Part shown: positions 10,883 to 22,373 of the stretch, one piece after another | Position numbering within the stretch: the stretch's first letter is position 1 | How the letters are laid out: each line of letters opens with the position of its first letter | From: Coriolopsis trogii | Taxonomy: Eukaryota; Basidiomycota; Agaricomycetes; Polyporales; Polyporaceae | Length of the DNA: 64,000 nucleotides | Direction of reading: 5' to 3' | Assembly: GCA_020543525.1 (NCBI GenBank) | Contig: JAHYIO010000037.1 | Coordinates: 2,294,001-2,358,000, forward strand | Program-made: the position numbers and the translations under genes | The notes under the pieces: generated by a model | What the model saw: only the letters and a program-made list of their open reading frames with translations | Database searches by the model: none | Told to the model about the DNA's origin: nothing

Positions 10883-13289
10883 TCACGCCGCCAGACCTCT
10901 CGCGAATTCAATCAACGCCCTAAGCTCGTCCTCAGCCATCTGCTCCCAACATACACGAAACATAGCGGCTCTCACCTCGTCGGCCGACCCGTCATGCCCT
11001 TTCCTTGGTAGGGTGCACTCCCCGCAGACTGTGCGTGCACGCCCATACTCAGCTCGTACACAACACCCGGAGAGCGCAGAAACACAGAAGACGCACCTCC
11101 ATAGACCCCGCGATATCGATGTGCGCCCACCGCACCTTCGGCGCCTCCTCGCCCTCGGCCGGCTCGACGCCCTCCACAAACGCCTTCAAAAAGAGCGCAG
11201 CCGTGCAGCTGCCTGCACGCCTCCCGCCGACGTTGCACAGATCGGCGTTGGACTGGTATATCTGTGGGCCGTACTCTTCGTCGAGCGGCATCCGCCAGAA
11301 CCGGTCGTGCTCCCGCAGGCCGGCCGAGTGGAGCTCTGTCCATAACGAGTCCGAGTTCTGGGCACGGGTGGGGTGAGCGAGAGACTGGACGTGTCGCGCG
11401 TATCAGCGGAATACGCACCGTGAAGACACCTGAGTAGAGCTCTCCTAGCGCAACATCCATCGCGCTGTATGAGATGAGATGAATAGCTGCGATCGGGCGA
11501 GATACGGGAGCATCACGAACCCAGTCAATGTCGCGACGTCAATCAGCGTATGTGGCTTGAATTCAGTCGAGCCGTAGTACATTGCATCTGAGCATCGTCA
11601 TTTCATGAGCATCCACTTAGTATGACATACAGATGCAGACGCACCGGAAAGGACAAGACGACCTTCGGCGTCAGTGTTGTCGATCTCGACTGACTTGCCG
11701 TTCATCGCGTACACGCTGCTCCGATGTTCAGTGCACAGAGCTCGATGGAATGCGATACGGGAGACTACGCACATATCACCCGGTTTGTTAGCCGCCGGAC
11801 CTGGCATGTTTTCCGCCAAGGGAGTCAAAACAACGAGGTTGATACTAGAAAACAGATGAGTCTCAGACGCAGTATGCGAGCAGAGCAACATACGGCAGTT
11901 TGAGTCTCGCGATCGCGATCGCTGCGGCGTTGACAGTCGCGGCGCCCCCTACATGAGAACGGACACTACTGAGCGACTCCGGCTTGGGCGCGGTAAAGCT
12001 CTACGACACTCACCCATGTCGCCTCGCATGAGTTTCATACCCTGTAGAAAGGGAAAAGGTCAGTGACGCGCGGGATGTACGACTTGAAGCTACGCTTGCC
12101 CCGGACGGTTTAATGGAGATCCCGCCGGAATCGAAGGTGATTCCTTTCCCGACGAAGACGAGCGGCGCCGCATCTGGCGAACCACCCTTGTAATGCCTGT
12201 GTCCCCCCCAAAAAGCTCAGCGATCTGTGGAATATCCATGAATCTTGAGAACGTACACTTCGAGGAATTTTGGAGGCTCTTGTGAGCCTTTCGCCACGGA
12301 GAGGAATGTACGCTGCGCTGACGCGTCAGATGGCAGTCAATTGACACTACGTCCCTTGCTCGTACCATGCCCTTCTCTGCTGCCCAGTCTACATCCCATC
12401 ATACTGTGTTAGAATTCAACATACGCACACAAGCGTACTCAGGAACGACGTGACATACCTGCATCACGGACAATGACTTCGACATTTGGGATGTTAGCAG
12501 CCTCCCTCTTGATGCGGTCCGCAAAGATCTACGGGCACAGTCAGTCATATTGACGGGAAGCGAAAGGTCGCAGGACCTACCGTAGGCGTCATCATGTTTC
12601 CTGGAAGTTCCATGAGCTGCGGAAAAGAGTTGTCAGTCACTACGTGAAGGACGCCGCATACATCAGACGTAAGCGCACCGTACGGGCAAGATTCTGTGCC
12701 TGGGCGTAGACCACGCCAGTATCCCAGTCGCTCTCTGGCGACAGCGAGGCCAGAGTGAGTTTCTCAGGCGCGGGCGCAGTCAATCGCGGATCGAATGGAG
12801 ACGTGGGCTTTGTCTTGAGCGTGAAATTGTAGAGGGCGAGATGGGCGCCGACAGCTGGTTGTTACATGAAGATGAGACGCATATAGGCGATGCGAGATGC
12901 TCACCGGCAGCATGAGGATCTGCCGAGGCATCGACGAGGACTTGGCTACGTTCCACGCCTTCACCCAAGTCCCGAACCTTGCGAACACCGCCAGCGACAG
13001 CCTTCCTGACAACCTCTCTCCTCTCGTTGCCAGATTTTCCAGAGAACTTGTCGCCAAGCGACGACAGCGCAGTTACAGTTTCTCCATAGATGAGGTGAGT
13101 TGTGCCAACTTTCGGGGGTTTGGACCCGGAGGGAACTGAGCTCCATAGCTTAGCAGCATCAACGGCAGTCTGGGAGCGGCTGGTAGCGGAAGGAGCAGAT
13201 GGATCAACAGGAAGGACGTATACAGACGAGAGGCGCCTGAGGAGAGAGGGAGAGCGAGCGAGGAGGAGGCGGGAACGCGAGACGAGCAT
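10883..13289 (-). CDS. Leucine aminopeptidase, M17 family
   Basis: Sixteen exons, several under 40 nt, give 512 residues. Complement of 10883-10919, 10976-11028, 11097-11357, 11419-11464, 11521-11587, 11645-11715, 11773-11844, 11894-11948, 12014-12041, 12094-12196, 12257-12312, 12366-12388, 12459-12528, 12581-12616, 12679-12854, 12905-13289. The enzyme removes N-terminal residues from peptides using two metal ions. The signature NTDAEGRL is at 348-355. The metal and catalytic residues are present: Lys266 and Asp271 in [10 protein letters not shown], Lys278, Asp291 in MRGDM, Asp350, Glu352 and Arg354. The N-terminus is rich in Arg, Ser and Leu and lacks acidic residues, so a mitochondrial presequence is possible. 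Reading phase closes exactly at every junction, which supports the model. It is divergent from the membrane-protein gene at 13902. Confidence 0.94.
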
Positions 13290-13901
13290 GATGGCCACAC
13301 CGACCTCAGAGGTGACCGGCGCTTGCCTCGAACACCAGCTGGCTGGTCACAGGTCACACAAAGCGTCACGTGGCAGTGACACGACGCGTTGGCACGAGTC
13401 ATGTCACGGTCACGGTCTCACACAACGCCGTGCACCTCGACTGCCATCACCTCCTGAGACTGTGGACACTGGAAGGTCGCGATACCGAGAGCTCGACAGG
13501 CAACTACCGCTACAGCTCGATAAACAAAGCAGTGCTAGGACTAGGTGGAGATGTCTCCCATAAATGTCACTGCCGGACAGTAAGCCTGTCCTGTTGACCG
13601 TGACGCGGACCTGCTCCTCGTCGCCGTCTGGTTCTACCGCCATGACCTGAGCTCATCACTTTCCATGACATAGAGGGTAAAGTGACATGAAATATTCAGG
13701 TGTCTCGCTTGTACTTCTCCTGGTTCTCAGTTCCCGCCTGAGGTCCGAACTGTCTTTGGGTGCCCACATCTTTGACGACCATCTATCTTCCCTTCTTGTG
13801 ACACTGCTCAACGGCACAGATAGGCCTTATATGCCTCCTGAAATGAAAATAGTCATCCTCTCCCCGGTTTCTCTTTCTTCCGTCGCTCTGTCTCTACTGG
13901 G
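13290..13901. other. Divergent intergenic region, probable shared promoter
   Basis: Lies between the aminopeptidase (-) and the membrane-protein gene at 13902 (+), so both promoters must be here. A short open frame begins at 13687, but it does not splice into the downstream gene in a way I can support. Confidence 0.5.
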
Positions 13902-14845
13902 ATGGCCTCCTCGGCCTCCACCTCAATCAACATTCAGTTGACTACGGACTCTGAGCCATTGTACCAACAAATTGGTACAGGATCTGCTCATTACTCGCAT
14001 GAGTTCATAAACGACCAGCATCCGCCTGTTACAACTCCAGGCAAGTTCATTTGCAAGTGAATTCCCTTGCTGTATCTGACTATCGGTTCATGCCTCAGCG
14101 ATCCGCTCACAGACATCTATTGCCAGCTCACAAACAGTCGCAGTGGGAGAGTTGTCGACAACATTGCAGAGTTCGGGTGCTACAGCATCTCCAATACAGC
14201 CTTCGCCTCCATCCAGGTCGAAGGTCGCGAGCAGTGTCGTCTCACCAAACTTTTTCACTTTCCCTTTCTCATCGACATCGACATCTGCATCCTCATCTTC
14301 GCGCACACCAGCTGCCGCTCCATCCAGTTCTGATCTTCCTCCACGCTGGAACTATGACAAAGACCCACCCCATCCGACATCAGATTCAAAGACTATTATC
14401 ATAATCAGCATCGTCGGCGGCTTAGCGATACTAGCCCTCCTCGTCTCCCTCTTCTTTCTCTTCAGGAGGTGCTGGCAGCGCAAGTCATCAGAGGGAAAAC
14501 AAGGTACGTCGCACCAACACTCCTCAAGTCTGTGCATGTGAACAACGCTTGTCCCGGTCCGCAGTCACGCCCTTGCCCTCCAGCGAACGCCCCGTATCGG
14601 AGGTAGAGACTCATGCGCTATTGGGAACGTGGATCCCAGAGCTGTTCTCAGCTCGTCGCCTGAGCCCTCGACCTCGTGTCCTCCAGCCACTACCTGCCGA
14701 CTGGGGAAGCGACAGCGATTCAGACACCGCGGAGCCCCCGTCCCGCCTGTGGTTGCGCACTCGCTCTAGGCGTATGCTGGGAAAGTACAAACGGACTTCG
14801 ACAACCCCCGCTACTGCGCAACATGGCGCCGTCGCTGCAGTATAG
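13902..14845 (+). CDS. Single-pass membrane protein, Ser-rich
   Basis: Three exons (13902-14040, 14099-14503, 14565-14845) give 274 residues. The first intron has a GC donor (GCAAGT) instead of GT, with a TCAG acceptor. The second is GTACG...CGCAG in phase 1 just after the membrane segment, where the gene at 20830 also has an intron. The short ectodomain (about 1-140) is Ser/Thr/Pro rich and lacks the DD...GW...T/SGIEV pattern of its neighbours. The transmembrane helix (about 145-168) is followed by an RRC..RK stop-transfer stretch. The tail contains LGTWIPELF, resembling the LKTWSPEM motif of the genes at 1-779 and 20830. The start codon is the least certain part: there is no signal peptide, and another upstream exon cannot be excluded. 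Function unknown. Confidence 0.65.
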
Positions 14846-16082
14846 CCCGCAAGATGTTATACGGTGCGCTTGACCGAACCATCGGCGAGGGGAAATGGGA
14901 CCGTCATCGCCTCGTGCGAGGTCGTCATCAAGAGCGTCTTCTATCTGCGGCGTCCAAGGCGTCGGGACAGATACGCCGGTGACACGACGGGAACTCTATC
15001 TTACTCTCTCAGTCTACCATACGCGTTTGGTTGCGCTCTCCCGGCTCATTGCGCAGGCCATCCCACGAGCTGCTCAAGTAGATTCAGAGTCGGTGCCACA
15101 CCACCCTTCTCGCCGTTTGAGGACATCGCGAGCGCCTCCCGAACACCGGGACGAGACCCTCATTGACGTGCGCATAATGCCTGTTGCGTGCCCGAATATA
15201 CGCTGGGATTGGGCCGGCTTGTCTACGCACGCTTACGTCGCGGCGAGCACCAGGCGATGACCAGGCTTGGAATTCCATTCACGCCGGGTTGAACATATCT
15301 ACTGTAAGGCAGCAAGTCGCGCGACCGTCACGAGCCAACTCTGCGCGCCTGCGACTGCCTTCCAGGAGCGATATGGACTTGCAGCTGTTTTCCTGTGTCA
15401 TCGAGTAGAGAACCCTGTTGGCTCAAGCCCTTCGTTTTGCATGTCGTTTGCTGCGCGTCTATAGTCCTCTTGGTGACCGCGATTGTGGCAGTCCGCTGTG
15501 CGCACCCAAAGCGGGTGTGTTGTATCCTGCCCGTAGACACGGATCAAGTATCGGGTTGTTGTTGACCTCATGGCAGGATCTGCTGTTACGCTCGACAATT
15601 CCGAGTGTTCCAGCAGTACATTGCCAATTCGCGCGGTTACTTGTATGCACTGCCACAATGCCCTTTTCACGGTCATGGTTGGTCGACTCTCCCTCCTCTC
15701 CTCTCGCCGCTCCGTGCTCGAGCTCATATTCCAGTACACGACTGCCCACACTGTCCCATTTTCCTTATGTATGTAGCTCCTTTTGAACACTCGCTGCTCC
15801 CGCCGAGCCTATCGTACAGGTCAGACTGCTTCTCGTGGAAAAAACTGCCAATCTGCTGATCAGGCTGTTGATCTCGTCCCTGACCTTGCGATGCATTCAT
15901 CTCTGGGATAAGTAAAGACTCGATGCGGCCCCCGAGGGCGTCATGGGAGTATCTGGCGCAATACGACTGGTTTTATCTCATGCGTCGCCGCACCCGCCGG
16001 TCTGAGTCTTCCTGTGCCCCTCCACGATCAGTCGCCCTGTAACCTCCCGCCCCCTTTCATGTTCCTCCTCCGCTAGCCTGTC
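14846..16082. other. Intergenic, no gene recognised
   Basis: About 1.2 kb between two plus-strand membrane-protein genes. Open frames occur on both strands, but none shows a domain, a consistent splice pattern or similarity to other parts of the window. Confidence 0.45.
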
Positions 16083-17217
16083 ATGACGTCCGAGGCACCA
16101 TTCCTAGTCGACGATTCGAACTACACCGTCCAGTATCAATCCGGATGGGACTGGCAGCACGGTCTCCTTGACAAGCAGGTCGACAACACGCAACACGCCG
16201 CTCCCATCGCCAACATCAATGCATCTCTCGCTTTCGTCGGTGAGTTTGATTCTGAATCCCGTCTGGCTGCGCATTGAGGCTCACTACATCTATCTGTCAG
16301 GTACAGGCATCGAAGTCGTTGGGGTGCTCGAGCCTGCGAATGGACAGCCTCAGGCGCAGTTCACCATCGACAACCGTGCCGTCGGGAGCTATCTTGGTCC
16401 CTCTCCTCCCCCTACCACCGCGCGATACAATGTGACGTACTTCTCAAAGCTCGATCTCGCTCCTGGAGACCATGTCATTGTCGTCACGAACCTGAAGGCC
16501 AGTCCCGATATCCTTCTGCTCGACTACTTCCTTGTCTACCCGAACTCGCATGTCGCCCAATCCACGACCACGACCACGACCACGCCGAACACACCTTCTT
16601 CATCATCATCAGCGCCTTCTTCCTCGGCATCGGAGACCTCTGCGAGTGCTTCGCATAGCAAGCCCGTGGGCGCTTTCGTAGGCGGCACAATCGGAGGCGT
16701 CGTCTTCATCGTTGCGGTCTGTCTCTTCTTCCTCTTCCTACGACGACGACGGTCGTCCGAGTCCCATCCAGAGGCGAACCATGCTTCCTCTCCATCACAA
16801 GCGTTCAACATCCCAGCGACGGCTGCGCGTCCCCAGTCTGGCGCTCCAACAACGCCTGGCACAAGCCCTCCGCTTACCCCTGCCGACGTCGTCGAGAAGA
16901 CAGACCCGGAAGTCTCAGACCCGTCTTTGGGATCCTACGCTCCGGACGCGGTGCCTCTAAATCCGACAACTACCCAGACTCCCACCAGCACCTCGCCAAC
17001 GCCCGGTGGCCGCGATCGACAGTCCGCGGTCGGGGTGGAGCAGATCCATATGGAGGAAGTGGCGGGGGTGCCGTGGTACGCGCCTGGAGCTCCTGCGGCG
17101 CGCGTGCTCGACCGGGATCGATTGCGGGAGGGCGGACGGCCGGCGGAGGTGTCGGTGGATTCGGGGCTTCGCGCGTATGCGGATGGCACGCTGCCGCCTC
17201 CGTATACCGCAGGGTAG
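16083..17217 (+). CDS. Single-pass membrane protein with C-terminal PPxY
   Basis: Two exons (16083-16239, 16301-17217; phase-1 intron GTGAG...GTCAG) give 357 residues. It is the closest relative of 5436-7019. The N-terminal domain shares DDSN...YQSGW(D/E)WQHGLL, QVDNTQHA, TGIEVVGVLEP and LLLDYFLVY. A Thr/Ser stalk (about 138-172) leads to one transmembrane helix (about 177-199) ending in RRRR. The tail of about 155 residues contains the IHMEEV...PWYAPG motif also seen at 7895-8418. It ends with VSVDSGLR, a spacer, and PPPY at 351-354 followed by TAG. There is no signal peptide. The second intron of the 5436 gene, after the membrane helix, is absent. Likely a plasma-membrane or endosomal protein; ligand unknown. 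Confidence 0.88.
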
Positions 17218-17874
17218 CGACCTCACGGGGAATGTACGATTGGCTACGCGTCGCGAAATGTGTATGGCAGGCTCTCGGTACACCTCTGGACTATCGCGCA
17301 TCCGTGATGAGGAGGTCTTGACGATGTCGGGACATTGGTTTGTTGCGTTCTCTCGTTGAGATTCCGACGGGTTGTGTACGACTTGCGGTGGCTTGTTTGT
17401 AGCCATGCGCTCATCTGTTCCACAGAGTTGCTCCAAAGATATGTCGTCTCCTCGGATCTACCAGTATATCAATTCTTCAGGATCGTTAACAGGGTTAACT
17501 CTATGAATATAGGCTGAAGATGGAGCCAGTATCGTCGGCCTACACGTCGTGCCATCCCGCATGCATCAACTCGACCGATCAGTAGAGGGCATCTCGGACT
17601 CGTATCTGCACGTGACAGGCTACTGGGCGATGACCTTCATGAACCTCCGAGTCGACGTTACGAGGCGCGCTAGCAAAACAAGGTTAACCTGCAGTCTATT
17701 CACTAGTAAATCCGCTGATCAACCTCTCTCGGCAGCATCACTCAGAGCACGAAATAGGTACGAAGCTCTGATTCATTTTTGCTCTGTGAGGGCAATGCTA
17801 CGATACATGTTTGATCGGGTGAGTACGTGACGGCGCCATGTGCTTTGTGCTTGAAGGCGGGTCGCAGTTTGCAT
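17218..17874. other. Intergenic between convergent genes
   Basis: 3' flanks of the membrane-protein gene (+) and of the small cysteine-rich gene (-). No other feature recognised. Confidence 0.45.
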
Positions 17875-18166
17875 TCACGTGCAGCTCTACACAGCAAGAC
17901 GGGTCAGCCACGGTTTTTGCTAGCTCCGACTCCGGATACCTACCGTGCAGCACAGAGTGATCGCGCCCGCTCCGTTACAAGCGAAATAACCCCCGGGACA
18001 TGTGTCAGGGAAGAACACGGTAATCTGCAGATAGCACTTCGTTAGTAAACTGAAATACCTCAGTAATAGGTACAGGACGTACGCAGTCGCGCTTCTGCTC
18101 AGTGGGTGATGCAGCCACGACGGCGGCGAGCGCGGCAGTGACGATAGCGAGGACCTTGAATTGCAT
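17875..18166 (-). CDS. Small secreted cysteine-rich protein
   Basis: Three exons (complement of 17875-17886, 17944-18024, 18083-18166) give 58 residues; all frames are too short to be found by length alone. Residues 1-19 are a typical signal peptide (MQFKVLAIV followed by an Ala/Val core and AAS). A Lys-Arg pair at 25-26 fits Kex2 processing and would leave a mature peptide of about 32 residues with six cysteines, including one CC pair and the spacing of a small disulfide-locked peptide. Donors GTACGT and GTAGGT and acceptors TGCAG and TGTAG are canonical. If the last intron is retained the protein ends after five cysteines with a basic tail, so the six-cysteine form is preferred. Function unknown; small peptides of this kind can be effectors, antimicrobial peptides or wall components, and none of these can be chosen here. 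Confidence 0.68.
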
Positions 18167-20829
18167 GGCAGCAAGTCACTGTATGTAGTAGGTTGAGATG
18201 CTTTGTTTGTGCTTAGCGGTGAGGGAGCTGAGGCGGGATGCTCAGGCTGGGGACTTGTTGTGCTCACAGCTTTGCTTTAATACCTCGTCGTGAGGTCTCA
18301 AAAGCGCGTTCGCGTACGGCGGCTTTGGTGTCGCCGAAGCGCTCTCCTTCCGAGGGTCCTCGGAACTTGCATAGGGAACGTGCGGCACGATGACTATGAA
18401 TGTGAAGGGTGAGCGAATCGCTGCAGCTTCATTCCCCTACTACAACATTCTAACTCCGCGCTTCGGTCACGCAGAGGAGAGACGCTACCTTCTGCTATGC
18501 CCGACCGTTGCTTGTATGTAGACCCCCGTCACGGGTTGCACCTCACTCCAGCACGCAGCGATGGCCGGTGTCACCAATCGGCATGAAGACTTTCCGCTAC
18601 TCGCAAATGGAAGTATAGTTGCGAATAGAGCCTCTCAAATTGCCTGGTGACTCCCCTGGGGGATGGCAAAGCCTGAAAGCATGGAAATGGATGACTGAGT
18701 TTGGTGGAGCATCTGTCATCCTGCTGAATGAGACGGGCGGCGTCGAGCTCTCAAAGGGTATCTCCCTCCTTCCGCAGAAGATGTCGAGTAGGATTGCGCA
18801 GAGGCTGGAGACAACGAGGCGTGTATGACTGCGAAATTTTGAGGACCTCTCGCATTGCCTGGTGACTTGCCTGAGTGACGACAAGGGTGGTTGAGCTGGC
18901 GCCCAAGTCACCGGCTTACCAGCGTTTGCCAAAGTCCGCCCCTATTCCTCTGATCATTAGCCTGAGGATTCAGAAACTCTGTATTCCATGGGTCGGACCG
19001 CTCTTCAAACCTGTGGCACTTGACGCTTAGGCCCGCATCTGAATAGGCCTACGACGGCGGATCATTGACGTGCTCACACTATGCCAGGCATCTCGCCCTT
19101 GCTCCCCTTCTTGCTCGTCTCGCCGCGGCGCCATTGACGCTCCAGCATCACTCTTGGTGCACCAGGCTCACCAGCGTATCTCCGCTCCTGTAGCAGATGG
19201 CGACGGACGCAGCGCACCCCCAACTTCAACGCACTACATGCCGCTCATGAATTGGGGTTGGATGAGATCCATCTTACGGATTCTTACCGTATCGGGGAGG
19301 TAGTCGCACGATGGTCGCGCTCGTCGACTGGAGTCGCGGGGTGGGGTTGTACAATTGCCTTGCCTTCCCGTCATGAGCTGTAACATCTGACAGCCTCTGC
19401 ATTACAGGCCCAACTTGACTGCTCGTGGTAGTAGCTTATCTCGTCCCTGTCTTCCGAGCAACTTGCAAGCATCTATTGCTGGGATCGAAGCTATGACTCG
19501 AGCATAGATCAAACCGTTGTAAGATTTGGATGATACCCGCCTCGTGGACCGCGAACTTTGGAGGCATAGGTGGTTCCTTTGCCATGCAGCTGTTGAACCA
19601 GTAATCGCATGTCACTACGTATACGCCGCTTGCCTCTTAAACTTCCTACACTCCTACACTCAGTTTATTATGTTGCCGGATTACACTAAGTTGTTGGTTT
19701 GATTCCGGAGGTACGAGGTTTGGTGCCGTACATCACAGGGAGGAGTCAGAATTCACTCGTATTCACTGCCACTAAGGCTGATCGGCTATGACACTTCATA
19801 ACAGAGATTGGGCCTGGGTACGCAATCTGCTCTTGATATAACTCTTACTACGGCCATTGTTAATATGGCCAGTCACCTCCCGTTTGAACGGGTCATAGAT
19901 GAGCAGTACCACTTGGCGAGTCAGCCTGAGATATCCTGACGCGACCGCGGGCGCCCTGCGGCGCTGGAGAATTCATATCAATCTGCGATTGGAATTGAAC
20001 GTCTCGACTACAGGAGGAATGGAGCCTAGCAGATGGATGAAGCGGCATAGTAGGGCTGCTCAATTCTTGTGGACGCTGGACGTTGGACGCGTTCAGAGCA
20101 CTTTGATGGACGCAATGGTGTAAGCGAGAACAGCCGACATCCTGCGCGCGCTCTTGCCCTCTCGGTGGTGTCAACGCTGTCCCACCAGCTCCCGCAAGAT
20201 GCATATCCCTGAAAGACATGCATTGGCTAGGGTGCCGTATTTCACGAACACAGAAAAATTCCTATGTAATTCCAGGACCAGTTTAGCTTGCTGTGAGAGC
20301 TTTGAGGAGGAGAGGGAGGAGCAAGACGAGGCTTGCCGAACCACCGGCTGCCCTCGCTTCAGTCCATCATAAGTCTCTCAACACGTCCAACGTCCAGCGT
20401 CCACAAGAATTGAGCAGCCCTAGTTGTCTCGCGCCCGCGGCACGACCGTCATCGCCTGAGTGTCAAACCTTGTCCGACACCATGCCGCCCCCATCCGTTG
20501 CCCTCTATGCCCACTACGCACTTGGCTACAACAATCTTCTGAGGTTGGACAGTTATGACTTGAGAGTTCTTCTGTATCCCCCGACCATCCCGTCCGCAGT
20601 CTCAGGAAGCGGGTCGTCTGCTGAGAGATGCATGGAGGTCTGTGCTTCCCACTCCTGCGGTCGACACTGGGCTGTGCGATCTGGCGGGCGACCACCTACC
20701 AATCTGATACTGCGAAGGCTGAATAGAGTATGCAGGCTCGCATGCCATGATTTATACCTTCACTCGCAACTACCGCTCTTCCTCTCCTTTGCCATCCCAC
20801 ACGTTCACATCGATTTTGGTCTAGAATCG
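18167..20829. other. Gene-poor stretch, 2.7 kb
   Basis: No gene could be supported on either strand. The only structure seen is an imperfect inverted repeat at 20045-20134 and 20335-20418, listed separately. Confidence 0.5.
20045..20418. repeat. Imperfect inverted repeat, arms about 85 bp
   Basis: The left arm (about 20045-20134) read in reverse matches the right arm (about 20335-20418). The core match of about 45 bases covers GTCCAACGTCCAGCGTCCAC and the following AAGAATTGAGCAGCCCTA with one or two differences. Weaker matches extend outward through GTCCATCA and a GGCTG..CTCGCTT stretch. The arms enclose about 200 bp without a recognisable gene. It could be a MITE-like element or a local inverted duplication; no target-site duplication was identified. 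Confidence 0.75.
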
Positions 20830-22199
20830 ATGTCAATGACATCGATGTGCGACAATCCATTGACTCCTTGCACCACTGTGGACGTCAACGATACACAATT
20901 GGTTACATTTGCCAACGCGGATGATTGGAAATTCGAGACCAGTGTCGGCAATGCGCAGAGGAACAAATCTCGAAACTCTCAAGCTGATGGACGATATAGT
21001 AGGTTACATACACACAGTGGCAAGCCTGATGGCACTGTCACGCTGTTGGTGAACGGTGAGCTTGCTACTGTTCTTGACCGTGTACATATCTGACACAATC
21101 ACAGGTAGTATGTTTGAAATCATCGGGGTTATCAAAGCGTCCGCGCAAGGCTCGCGATCGAACCCTCCGCACAAGCCCGATCCCGATACCCAAGTTCTGA
21201 AGTACCAAATCAATGGCACAGACGAGAGGACATGCACATACACCGCTCCAACTACGACAGCCATCAGCTATAGCACCCCGTTCAACGCAACTCTCTGTAA
21301 GGGCACTCTGCCCTCAGGACAGAACAACCTCACAGTCACTAGCCTTGGTCGACCGCCAGAAAATGGCCATCCTGGCGCGACATCGTGGATTCACCACTTT
21401 CTCATTTATCCAGTCACTATGCCTGTCTCGCAATCCAACTCGTTATCCACCACTTCACCTCAATCTGGAGGAACACCCCCCACATCCTCCATTTCTCGTA
21501 CACTTTCGACAAATGGCGGGACAACATTGTCCATGCCCACGTCCTCCAGGCTGTCGTCTCAGACAATAGGCACTGCCTTGTCCAGGGATAGTCTGCGTTC
21601 TATGCAGCCTACACCCTCTTCAGTGTATTCGTATTCGATTTCAACGGCCACGGCGGGACTCGCCGACTCGAATGCTGGCGGTGCCATGCACAAACAGCAC
21701 AATGCCATCATCATCGCTTGCACAGTCGGAGGTTCCCTCCTCGTCTCCCTGACCATCGCCTTCCTCTTCTTGAGACGGTACCGAAAACGTCGCACAACCA
21801 CACAAGGTAAGCTCGCCCCTACCCTCGTCCTCCCCCCTCACTGACCAAGTCTCTTCGCACCCTCGCACGCAAACAGCACGCGTCCCGCCGTCGCAGCTCG
21901 CAGGGACGTACTCCTACTCGGACTCGGACCGGAGCACAGACTCGATAGGCTCGCTCGACGACCCAGGCGCGCTCGAAGGCCTCAAGACGTGGTCCCCGGA
22001 GATGTTCACCGCCGACCGGTCGCAGTCGCGGTCGCGCACGGACAGGCTCCTCCGCGCGCTCTCCGACTCGGAGCTGAGCGGGACGGTCGGGACCGTCGAG
22101 AGCGAGGACGCCTCGGCCTCGGACGGACATGGACACGGACACGGACATGGCGCTGGCGCTGGCGCGGGGGTGGAGGGCAAGCCTGGCCGCGCGTTGTGA
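20830..22199 (+). CDS. Single-pass membrane protein with LKTWSPEM tail motif
   Basis: Three exons (20830-21055, 21105-21806, 21877-22199) give 416 residues. The first intron, in phase 1 directly before GSMFEIIGV, matches the conserved intron before TGIEV in the other membrane-protein genes, so the N-terminal domain is probably a divergent member of the same beta-sandwich family. A Ser/Thr-rich stalk (about 180-262), one transmembrane helix (about 276-298) ending in RRYRKRR, and an acidic Ser-rich tail follow. The tail has LKTWSPEM, shared with the gene at 1-779, and ends in a (GH)n/(GA)n low-complexity run before the stop. It lacks the DSGLR/PPxY ending. The frame stays open upstream, so the exact start (three close ATGs) is uncertain. 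Confidence 0.72.
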
Positions 22200-22373
22200 G
22201 AGTAGGCGGCTAGAGGCGGGCACGGACCGCGGTGATCGTTGAGAGTGGGCGCGCGTGCGCGAGCTGGTCTTGCGCGAGAGATCCGAGGCGGGAGACAGGG
22301 ACGTTTGCGGCGAGTCGTGACGGAGGCGGAGGGTACTGTACAGCAATCTCGGGTCTATGGGCGACTTCTCTCG

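Noticed and set aside
13687..13941. Leu-rich open frame as a signal-peptide exon for the membrane protein at 13902
   Set aside because: It is in another frame, ends at 13941 and has no donor that splices in phase to 14099.
19680..19715. T-loop-like GGTTTGATTCC suggesting a tRNA
   Set aside because: No D-arm, anticodon arm or acceptor stem could be found around it.
22086..22185. His/Gly and Gly/Ala run as a distinct metal-binding domain
   Set aside because: It is a GGACACGGACAT-type simple repeat at the end of the membrane-protein tail; low complexity without further support.
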